Shown: one piece after another, positions 54,235 through 64,000 of the stretch | Position numbering within the stretch: the stretch's first letter is position 1 | Layout: each line of letters opens with the position of its first letter | Origin: Spirosoma endophyticum | Lineage (GTDB): Bacteria > Bacteroidota > Bacteroidia > Cytophagales > Spirosomataceae | DNA length: 64,000 nucleotides | Direction: 5' to 3' | NCBI RefSeq assembly: GCF_900112365.1 | Contig: NZ_FOLQ01000001.1 | Location: 1,054,001-1,118,000 of the forward strand | Made by a program: the position numbers and the translations under genes | Notes under the pieces: generated by a model | Seen by the model: the letters and a program-made list of their open reading frames with translations, nothing else | The model's database searches: none | Told to the model about the DNA's origin: nothing

Positions 54235-57200
54235 TTAACTATCGGCAATGGTACCCTGCACAATTTTTTCTTCGCCTAATACGTGATCTGCGGTCATCAC
54301 TTCGGGTTGCTCTACAATCGATTTGATTAGTTGCAAAGGGACGCGCACCCAGTCAGGCCGGTTGTAAAGCTCATAATTTAAATCTGAAATGCTTTTTTCG
54401 AGCAGGTATGTTTCCAGCATCATTTGCAAGTCGTCAGGATTGTCGGGAATGAACGAGCTACCCTGAACCGTTTCTAGATAGGCTTCCATAAAAAAGTTAC
54501 TCATACAGTGCGCCCAGAACCCAGCGTAAGGGAGTAATTGAGTGGTCGTGTCGGCCTGCACCTGATTAGTCGTCAAAAAGCCTTCATAACCCACGTAGTA
54601 GAACGAGCGGATCATGGAGGCTACGTCGCGCAGGGGCGAGCGCTTGAGCCGGCGTTCGCTGTAGCTTCGGCTGGGATCACCACCGAAATCCTGGATGGCG
54701 ATGTCTTTGCCGGTCAGCAGAATCTTTTCCAGTTGCAAATCGCCATGAATCCGGATTTTCGTCGTGCTCAACTTTTTGCGGTAGATTCGCTTAAGTAGAT
54801 TCAGTACGTCATCTTTTCGACCCAGCATCTGCTCGACGTCCTGCCGTACGTCATCGGGAAGGCGCTGTAGGTTCCGTTTCTGGCTCTGATAGCTTTCACG
54901 AACCAACGACTGAAAACTCGCAAACAGTGAACGCTGGTAATGCAGCGAGAATTCTTCTGGTGCGAAATCCTTATGCATCGCATCGGAAGCCAGTGCCTGG
55001 TGCATCTGTCCGATACGTATGCCCAGAAGCCGGGCCTGTTGAGCAGCCCGATGACCCACCAACTCCTGGGTTTCGAAGGGTAACGTACTAAACGAAACCG
55101 GCTGGCTCAACGTACCGAGCGATACGTCCATTGCCTGAGCTAACTGAACCTGATCACGGGCCAGAATACGCTCGATAAAGTTGTTGATCCGTTCCAGGAC
55201 GTAGCTCTTTCCGTCGCCATGCTGACCAACCATTTCCTGCATAACACCCAGTATGATCGGCTCGCCCTTTGACGTCATTTCTACCGACCCGGCAAACGGA
55301 GCCACGTTCGCAAAGCCAGCCTGATCGGAAAGAAACCGCGTAATTTCCGTATCGGGGTTTATGGCCAGATCGACCTTCCGGTAAAGTTTCAGGAGGTAAC
55401 AGTGATCGTAGGAAACAGTGGCGTAATCAGGCCTGGAAGCAATAAGCCTGGGTTTTATGCCGCTGTGCTCCCGAACGTAATCCGCCAGCGCCGGTTTACT
55501 TTGAAAAACCAGATTGCCTTCAGTATGGCCGCTTTCCTGGGCCACTTTTTGAAAAAACGCCTGTTGAACGTCGGACAGATACAGACCATCGCACAGCAGG
55601 CCGAACTCATTGCCCAGTTTCAACGTAGCCAGCACCGCCTGCGGACAACTTTGACTAAGTTTAGCGGCCTGCAACTCATCCGCAAAGGCCAGGATCAACT
55701 GAAAGATTTCGGGTAACCCCCGTTCGTACGATACCTCAAGCAGGAGGATGTAAGCTGATCCAACCGGGAGTGTGAGGGGGGCTTGGTTCAATATGGTTAC
55801 GCCCCGCATCGTCTGCTTTTTTTCACTGAACCAGTCGGATCTGAGCAGATAATCGGGCAACACCCTTGTTTCCAGCCGTTCGCGGGTACCTTTGTTCATA
55901 ATCTGCCCCCAGAGGGTAACCTGAATTTCAGGCAGTTGGAGCGCAGGCAGTACGTCTGTATTGGTTTTCTCCAGCACAAACCACTGGTAATCGTGCGGAG
56001 CCAGAGTGAAGAAGTACGTTTCGTTTTCCGAGACCGCCGGGAACGAGTTTTGGCTGAATGCTTCGACCGGTACGTAGCCGTTGAAACCCTTCAGTTCAAT
56101 CTCGGCGGGCTGCGAATATTTTGATAAATTAATAACAATCAGCAGGGTTTCATCTTCGTAGGTGCGGGTGAAGGCCAGCACTTTTGGATTCTCGACGTTC
56201 AGGAATTTCAGATCGCCCCGACCAAACGCTTTAAATCGCTTCCGCAGATTAATCATCCGCTTCATGAACCAGAACAGCGACGACGTATTGGTTCGCTGGG
56301 TTTCGACGTTGACCGATTCGTAATGATATTCCGGATCAAGAATGGTCGGCAGGTATAGCTTGTGTGGATTCGCGGACGAGAAGCCCGCGTTCCGGTCCGG
56401 CGACCACTGCATGGGGGTACGTACACCGTCGCGGTCACCCAGGTACACGTTGTCGCCCATGCCGATTTCATCCCCGTAATAAATAACCGGGGTGCCCCGC
56501 AATGAAAACAGCAGACAGTTCATCAGTTCGATGCGCTTTCGGTTGTTGCCCAGCAGGGGAGCCAGCCGGTGGCGAATGCCGAGATTGATACGTGCTCTGG
56601 GGTCTTTGACGTAGGTTTTGTACATATAATCCCGTTCCTCATCGGTGACCATTTCGAGCGTTAGTTCATCGTGGTTACGGAGGAAAATCGCCCACTGGCA
56701 ATTCTCAGGAATGGCCGGGGTCTGGTCGAAGATGTCGGTGATCGGGTACCGGTCTTCCATTTGCAGCGCCATAAACAGGCGGGGCATCACCGGAAAATGA
56801 TAGTTCATGTGACACTCGTCGCCATCGCCGAAATAAGACGCTGAATCTTCGGGCCACATATTGGCTTCGGCCAGAAACGCTACGCAGGGAAAATGATCAT
56901 CGATGTGTTTGCGCAGTTTTTTGAGAAACACGTGGGTTTCGGGCAGGTTTTCGCCGTTGGTACCTTCCCGCTCAAACAGATACGGTACGGCATCCAGCCG
57001 AAAGCCATCGACACCCAGCTCGCACCAGTAATCAATCATCCTGAACACTTCCGCCTGAACGAGCGGATTATCGTAGTTCAGGTCGGGCTGGTGATGAAAA
57101 AAACGATGCCAGTAATATTGCTGCGCTTCATGGTCCCAGGTCCAGTTGGATCGTTCAAAATCCTGAAAAATAATCCGGACATCCCGGTACTGAGTTGGAT

Positions 57201-57621
57201 CGTCGGTCCACACGTAGTAGTCCCGTTCGGGCGAGCCTTTGGGCGCTTTCCGGGCACGTTGAAACCAGGGATGCTGATCGGACGAATGGTTGATGACTAA
57301 CTCCGTAATGACCTTCAAATTCCGTTGGTGGGCTTCGACGAGCAGGGTTTTAAACTGCTCGATGGTTCCGTACGACGGGTTTATCGTGTAGTAATCGGCA
57401 ATATCATAGCCATCATCGCGCAGGGGTGACGGGTAGAAAGGCAGCAGCCAGATGGCTGTAACACCCAGTTCCTGCAGGTAATCTAACTTTTCGAGCAGCC
57501 CCTGAAAATCACCAATTCCGTCTCCATTGCCATCGCAGAACGCTTTGATATGAAGTTCATAAATAATGGCGTCCTTGTACCAGAGAAGCTTATCGTCTTG
57601 TTCTATCATATTGTCTGTCAT
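54235..57621 (-). CDS. treS: trehalose synthase / maltose glucosyltransferase fused to maltokinase-like domain
   Basis: A 1128-residue cytoplasmic fusion. Residues 1-550 are a GH13 enzyme: YELHIKAFCDGNGDGIGDF at the start, nucleophile Asp210 in GVDGFRLDAVPYL, acid Glu252 in AFLAEANMWPED and Asp317 in FLRNHDELTLEM. It should interconvert maltose and trehalose. Residues from about 600 form a maltokinase-like domain with IRIHGDLQLEKILLTGKD and IQDFGGDPSRSYSERRLKRS, the kinase catalytic segments. Such fusions can make maltose 1-phosphate for GlgE. GlgE and GlgB are not in the window. The gene is convergent with ackA and alone on its strand. Confidence 0.94.
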   Translation of the reverse strand: MTDNMIEQDDKLLWYKDAIIYELHIKAFCDGNGDGIGDFQGLLEKLDYLQELGVTAIWLLPFYPSPLRDDGYDIADYYTINPSYGTIEQFKTLLVEAHQRNLKVITELVINHSSDQHPWFQRARKAPKGSPERDYYVWTDDPTQYRDVRIIFQDFERSNWTWDHEAQQYYWHRFFHHQPDLNYDNPLVQAEVFRMIDYWCELGVDGFRLDAVPYLFEREGTNGENLPETHVFLKKLRKHIDDHFPCVAFLAEANMWPEDSASYFGDGDECHMNYHFPVMPRLFMALQMEDRYPITDIFDQTPAIPENCQWAIFLRNHDELTLEMVTDEERDYMYKTYVKDPRARINLGIRHRLAPLLGNNRKRIELMNCLLFSLRGTPVIYYGDEIGMGDNVYLGDRDGVRTPMQWSPDRNAGFSSANPHKLYLPTILDPEYHYESVNVETQRTNTSSLFWFMKRMINLRKRFKAFGRGDLKFLNVENPKVLAFTRTYEDETLLIVINLSKYSQPAEIELKGFNGYVPVEAFSQNSFPAVSENETYFFTLAPHDYQWFVLEKTNTDVLPALQLPEIQVTLWGQIMNKGTRERLETRVLPDYLLRSDWFSEKKQTMRGVTILNQAPLTLPVGSAYILLLEVSYERGLPEIFQLILAFADELQAAKLSQSCPQAVLATLKLGNEFGLLCDGLYLSDVQQAFFQKVAQESGHTEGNLVFQSKPALADYVREHSGIKPRLIASRPDYATVSYDHCYLLKLYRKVDLAINPDTEITRFLSDQAGFANVAPFAGSVEMTSKGEPIILGVMQEMVGQHGDGKSYVLERINNFIERILARDQVQLAQAMDVSLGTLSQPVSFSTLPFETQELVGHRAAQQARLLGIRIGQMHQALASDAMHKDFAPEEFSLHYQRSLFASFQSLVRESYQSQKRNLQRLPDDVRQDVEQMLGRKDDVLNLLKRIYRKKLSTTKIRIHGDLQLEKILLTGKDIAIQDFGGDPSRSYSERRLKRSPLRDVASMIRSFYYVGYEGFLTTNQVQADTTTQLLPYAGFWAHCMSNFFMEAYLETVQGSSFIPDNPDDLQMMLETYLLEKSISDLNYELYNRPDWVRVPLQLIKSIVEQPEVMTADHVLGEEKIVQGTIADS

Positions 57622-58077
57622 GATTATCTGTGCATAAGGCGTTTTAATTTCCGGCCAGAAGACTACACGTAAGAAGGTGTTTGCTTATCTGGCAGAACTA
57701 TCGAGCAACAAAAGTTCTGGCGACTTACCTAACGTATCGTATGCGATTGAGTACGTTTAGTAAATAGTAACCTGTTTTCACCAGGAGAGTTTGGGCATCA
57801 GGACAGAAGTTAGCGAAATCCTTCCATACGGCTTAGCCCATTTCCTCTACTCTTTTGGAAACCGGGTCCTGTCATAAATGCCTTCTTTACAAAGTACGCC
57901 CTGATTCCCATTACGGTAGAGGTTCCGAAAAATGGGCTTTTCGTCAATAGCAGCGGGACGATTAATAGAGTGCAACCATTCCAGATGAGTTTCCTTATCC
58001 TGTTGGCCGGAACTCAGTACAATCCTATTTGATTCAGCAGCCTGGCTATTGACAATTTTACCTTTTTGACGAACGAC
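57622..58077. other. divergent intergenic region with a possible remnant frame
   Basis: A 456-bp gap between treS and the SGNH gene. The minus strand carries about 77 codons without a stop (from near 58077 to TAG at 57847-57849), including LEWLHSINRPAAIDEKPIF and NGNQGVLCKEGIYDRTRF, but no start codon. It may be a relic of a gene or chance. The promoters of both neighbours must lie here. Confidence 0.35.
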
Positions 58078-59382
58078 ATGACGCGAATTACCCTGATTTT
58101 ATCCGTATTAATGACCATGCTGGCATTCGGCTGGAGCTGCCAAAAACCCTTGTCAACGAGCGCCGATACGCAGAAAAAGACGACTACCACGGGGACGCCG
58201 GAATTTCACCAGCGGGGTGGCCTGCCTAATTTCTTTCGGAAAGTCAACCAAGGTAAGGAAGTTAACGTAGCGTATATCGGTGGCAGCATCACCGAAGCTT
58301 CCGATGGCTGGCGTAGCCTGACCTTCAATTATTTACGACTTAATTATCCACATACGTCGTTCAACGAAATCAACGCTACGATCGGTGGAACGGGCTCAAA
58401 TCTGGGCGTTTTTCGGATGGACCGCGACGTACTGGCTCTTAAACCCGATCTGGTATTTGTAGAATTCGCCGTCAATGACTTCGGGCGAACGACCCAGCAA
58501 CTTTACCAGTCGATGGAAGGCATCGTTCGGAAAACCTGGAAAGCGTACCCCAACACCGACATCTGCTTTGTGTATACGCTGGCGGAAAATGTTTTGCCTG
58601 ATCTGGTGAACGGTATGTATCAACCGTCGGCCAAAGCGATGGAAATTATCGCCGATTACTATAAAATTCCATCCATTCATATGGGTGTGGAAGTAGCCCG
58701 ACTGTATAAAGAAGGCAGCCTGATATTCACCGGAAAGCCGGAAGAGAATCCCGGCAAAATCGTGTTCACCACCGACAAAACACACCCCCTTTCGAAATCA
58801 GGGCATCCCGTTTATGCCAGTGTGGTGCGTAAATACCTTGACGAGATGGCAAGCGTCAGCGGGAACCAGCCCCACACGTTGCCAAAACCATTCGTGGCCG
58901 ACAATTGGGAAACGGCTCAGCTAATTTCCATTCCCGAAACGACGCCATCCGCGCACTGGCAGAAGCTACCGGCCGATCATGAACTGGTCAAAAGCTTCTC
59001 CAAATTCATGCCCGCCCTCTACCGCGCCATTGCGCCAGATGCCGTCTTACGAGTCAGATTCACCGGTACTACGTTAGGCTTTTATGATATCGTAGGGCCA
59101 AGATCGGGCCTGCTGGAGGTGACACTCGACGGAGAGAAAAAGGAGTTTCAGCGCTTCGATGCCTACGCTCACTATAACCGCAAAAGTAGCTTTTACCTGG
59201 AAGGGCTCAGCGATGGCCCCCACGAAGTTACGGTACGGGTGCTGGGAACGGCATTCGACAAAGCGGCTATTCTTCAAAAGAGGAACATCAACATAGACGA
59301 CCCTGGCCGCTATGCTGAAAACGGCTGGTATCTCAGCAATCTGCTGGTAGTAGGAAAAATAACCACTCTCCAATTGGACTGA
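58078..59382 (+). CDS. SGNH/GDSL hydrolase lipoprotein
   Basis: A 434-residue lipoprotein from ATG 58078 (TRITLILSVLMTMLAFGWSC); the TTG 12 bases upstream is less likely. Lipobox FGWSC. Block I of the SGNH fold is VAYIGGSITEASDGWRSLTF (Ser of GGSIT), block II Gly in ATIGGTGSNLG, block III Asn in VEFAVNDFGRT, and block V TTDKTHPLSKSGHPVYASVV (Asp-x2-His). A beta-sandwich follows (about residues 310-430). The arrangement matches carbohydrate esterases that remove acetyl groups from polysaccharides. It probably acts at the cell surface. Confidence 0.88.
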   Translation: MTRITLILSVLMTMLAFGWSCQKPLSTSADTQKKTTTTGTPEFHQRGGLPNFFRKVNQGKEVNVAYIGGSITEASDGWRSLTFNYLRLNYPHTSFNEINATIGGTGSNLGVFRMDRDVLALKPDLVFVEFAVNDFGRTTQQLYQSMEGIVRKTWKAYPNTDICFVYTLAENVLPDLVNGMYQPSAKAMEIIADYYKIPSIHMGVEVARLYKEGSLIFTGKPEENPGKIVFTTDKTHPLSKSGHPVYASVVRKYLDEMASVSGNQPHTLPKPFVADNWETAQLISIPETTPSAHWQKLPADHELVKSFSKFMPALYRAIAPDAVLRVRFTGTTLGFYDIVGPRSGLLEVTLDGEKKEFQRFDAYAHYNRKSSFYLEGLSDGPHEVTVRVLGTAFDKAAILQKRNINIDDPGRYAENGWYLSNLLVVGKITTLQLD

Positions 59383-59403
59383 TTGACTTTTTAACTACAG
59401 TAA

Positions 59404-59557
59404 CTCATAAAAAGCAACTTCCCCGACGAAGTTGATCGAAGCATTGTCCCCCTACTGGCAGAAAAAACATGGCGTTACAGTGGTCTACCAGGATACATTG
59501 GTCGGTCAGCTAGCCGACCGTAAGCATGTACTAGTCTCCCCTACCTTACCCCTTTGA
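59404..59557 (+). pseudogene. possible decayed coding remnant with a frameshift
   Basis: The frame gives SNFPDEVDRSIVPLLAEK; after the A6 run at about 59461-59466 a change of frame gives HGVTVVYQDTLVGQLADRKH followed by a tail and a stop at 59555-59557. The two halves join smoothly if one A is removed. No start codon is present and no family is recognised, so this is a weak call within the 308-bp gap 59383-59690. Confidence 0.25.
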
Positions 59558-59627
59558 ATTTATTCCACATCGCTGCCGCAAGGTCTGTAGTACTAGGCGA
59601 AAAGCACGTCAAGGTCGCCAAACTTAA

Positions 59628-59658
59628 TTGGACACCTTACAAATCAGTATTATCTTTG
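59628..59658 (+). promoter_or_regulatory. Bacteroidota promoter of the marR gene
   Basis: TTG at 59628-59630 and TATCTTTG at 59651-59658, separated by 20 bases, match the Bacteroidota TTTG/TAnnTTTG pattern. Transcription should begin near 59665, about 26 bases before the GTG start. Confidence 0.65.
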
Positions 59659-59661
59659 CAA

Positions 59662-59674
59662 CTAAGATACTTAG
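59662..59674. promoter_or_regulatory. candidate MarR operator CTAAGATACTTAG
   Basis: A perfect 13-bp palindrome (CTAAG-ATA-CTTAG) just after the -7 element and over the expected start point. The position fits repression of the marR-rph pair by the MarR protein itself. Confidence 0.55.
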
Positions 59675-59690
59675 ACAATAAAATATAAAA

Positions 59691-62818
<3,128 letters not shown>

Positions 62819-62841
62819 ACAGGAACATCTACACGGATCGA

Positions 62842-63228
62842 TCACAAAATCTGTACGATCTGAATATGATTGCCGCACGTATCGTCGAGTACGGCCAGCT
62901 TTGCCGGACCCATTTGCGTTGGTGGCATACTGAACGTAACCCCCAGCTTCATCAGTCGCTCATATTCCTTATCGACGTCGTTAATATGGAACATTGTCAG
63001 GGGAATACCTGCATCAAAAAGGGCTTTTTGATACGTTTGAGCGGGTGCAAAGCCCAGGGGCTCCAACAGTAATTCAACGCCATCCTGTTCTTCGGCGGAC
63101 ACAACCGTTAACCACTTATGTTCGCCCATTGGAATTTCGGTTTTCTTGGCAAAACCCAGAATCGTTGTATAAAAGGCAAGGGCTTTGTCCTGGTCATCGA
63201 CCATTACGCTGGTGAGCTTAATTTTCAT
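62842..63228 (-). CDS. VOC-family (glyoxalase-like) protein
   Basis: A 128-residue protein of the vicinal oxygen chelate fold. It starts KIKLTSVMVDDQDKALAFYT, continues with LGFAKKTEIPMGEHKWLTVV, GVELLLEPLGFAPAQTYQKA, PLTMFHINDVDKEYERLMKL and ends FSMPPTQMGPAKLAVLDDTCGNHIQIVQ, where the metal ligands of the family lie. Single-domain members act on many small molecules or bind drugs; no substrate can be named. It is the last gene of an operon with an AraC regulator and an MmcQ-like gene, convergent with the phosphotransferase gene (23-base gap). Confidence 0.9.
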   Translation of the reverse strand: MKIKLTSVMVDDQDKALAFYTTILGFAKKTEIPMGEHKWLTVVSAEEQDGVELLLEPLGFAPAQTYQKALFDAGIPLTMFHINDVDKEYERLMKLGVTFSMPPTQMGPAKLAVLDDTCGNHIQIVQIL

Positions 63229-63278
63229 TCGACGTCTTTTTCCGTTTCATCAGCAAATCTCCGCAATAGTTTTTTGTC

Positions 63279-63704
63279 TCAATTCTTGAAAATTGCTTTT
63301 TTTCTATCCCTATACACAGCGGGCGTTACACTGGTCATTTTTTTGAATAAGCTGGTGAATGACGTAACGCTTTCAAAACCCACCCGATAGCAGATGTCGG
63401 CAATACGCGCGTCTGTTTCCAGAAAGTGTTTGGCCGCTTCCATCCGCACCGAAATTAGGTGCTGGTGTGGCGTCCTGCCATAAAGGGCTTTGAAACACCG
63501 GATAAAGTGAAATTTTGAATAAAAAGCTTCCAGCGCCATCGCATCCAGGTCAATAGGATCGGCGAAATGACGGTCAATGAACTGTTTCGCTTTTATAACC
63601 TGCTGAACTATATGGTCTTTTGGGTACCAATCCCGACTAATTTTCGCTACTGTTTCGGTGTAAAAGGTCATCGATTTTAAGGAAACTAGTTTTTCATTAT
63701 GCAT
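63279..63704 (-). CDS. AraC-family regulator, DNA-binding domain only
   Basis: A 141-residue protein (an ATG at 63671 is an alternative start). The two helix-turn-helix units are visible: DPIDLDAMALEAFYSKFHFI then CFKALYGRTPHQHLISVRME, and RIADICYRVGFESVTSFTSL with FKKMTSVTPAVYRDR. There is no ligand-binding or cupin domain, so signals would come from elsewhere or from a partner. It lies 3 bases from the MmcQ-like gene upstream and 50 bases from the VOC gene downstream, and probably regulates this operon. Confidence 0.9.
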   Translation of the reverse strand: MHNEKLVSLKSMTFYTETVAKISRDWYPKDHIVQQVIKAKQFIDRHFADPIDLDAMALEAFYSKFHFIRCFKALYGRTPHQHLISVRMEAAKHFLETDARIADICYRVGFESVTSFTSLFKKMTSVTPAVYRDRKKAIFKN

Positions 63705-63707
63705 CGC

Positions 63708-64000
63708 TCACGCATAGCGGCTTCTGACCATCACAGAAAGCTTTTCAGGCGCTACCTCGCAATAAGCCATTGCCAGAGCGTCGACGAGTGTTTCTTCAGG
63801 CACTTTATGCAGGTTGATAAGTGTCCAGCCCTGTTTGCCCCACTTGTTTGGAACAGGGTAAATAACGGACGTATCGAATGACGAAAAAACATCCTGATCT
63901 ATTTCGGATAGTTTAACGCAGACCCGGTTTTCCTTCTCATTATACGTAGCAAATATCTTTTTACCCACCTTGAACGAGAGCTTTTCAGCATGAGCCTGTT
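63708..64000 (-). CDS. MmcQ/YjbR-family protein, 5' end outside window
   Basis: The frame is open to the right edge, so the start is missing. The visible 97 codons include SFKVGKKIFATYNEKENRVC, VKLSEIDQDVFSSFD, VIYPVPNKWGKQGWTLINLH and ETLVDALAMAYCEVAP, the usual order of the MmcQ/YjbR (DUF419-like) fold. Proteins of this family are small and cytoplasmic; some are annotated DNA-binding on structural grounds. A GTG inside at 63968 is an unlikely start because homology continues before it. It is the first visible gene of the operon with the AraC and VOC genes. Confidence 0.85.
   Translation of the reverse strand, partial: QAHAEKLSFKVGKKIFATYNEKENRVCVKLSEIDQDVFSSFDTSVIYPVPNKWGKQGWTLINLHKVPEETLVDALAMAYCEVAPEKLSVMVRSRYA

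Overview
The window reads as chromosomal DNA of a Bacteroidota member of the order Cytophagales, most like Spirosoma and its relatives. The support is a GldA-type ABC ATPase, a BshA bacillithiol synthase, a UbiA enzyme of the geranylgeranylglyceryl-phosphate type, an MbnH/MbnP pair, many lipoproteins and Tat-exported enzymes, and promoters with the Bacteroidota -7 form TAnnTTTG. Genes lie on both strands in short operons, often separated by strong hairpins that can end transcription from both sides. I see no rRNA, tRNA, CRISPR array, intact transposase, integrase or phage gene.

Layout. 1-6 kb: partial Old Yellow Enzyme, several small proteins, the NIF3/zinc-ribbon pair and a TPR protein. 6-12.3 kb: a glycosyltransferase, an exported TIM-barrel isomerase with a DUF1080 glycoside hydrolase, a MoeB-rhodanese fusion, then panD, a flippase-like membrane protein and rfaE2. 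12.4-24.4 kb: DUF2147 protein, HECGH peptidase, lipoprotein methyltransferase, amino-acid permease, gldA, aroB, MFS carrier, Tat-exported HisC-like enzyme and a heptosyltransferase-like GT9. 24.4-31.5 kb: M16 peptidase, MazG-like protein, fatty-acid hydroxylase, NDH-2, bshA, UbiA enzyme and a TapB-like protein. 31.5-35 kb: a MerC protein behind a palindromic site, the MbnH/MbnP pair and an exported sugar isomerase. 35-46.5 kb: TonB-C lipoprotein, exported erythromycin-esterase-like protein, solitary MreB, ScyD-like protein, methyltransferase, alpha/beta hydrolase and a TldD/TldE pair.

46.8-64 kb looks accessory and linked to stress and carbon overflow. It holds a DyP peroxidase, a general-stress flavin-type protein, a MacB-like permease broken by one in-frame stop, pta-ackA (locally GC-rich), a TreS-maltokinase fusion, an SGNH lipoprotein, and a MarR gene directly followed by a large PEP-synthase-like enzyme. 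The domain order of that enzyme is that of rifamycin phosphotransferases. A VOC/AraC/MmcQ operon runs off the right edge.

The most useful second looks are the MarR-rifamycin-phosphotransferase-like cassette with a visible promoter and operator, the MbnH/MbnP pair, the nonsense-interrupted permease beside two 15-bp palindromes, the dispersed palindromic repeats, and several enzymes with unexpected export signals. I found no clearly new multi-gene system.
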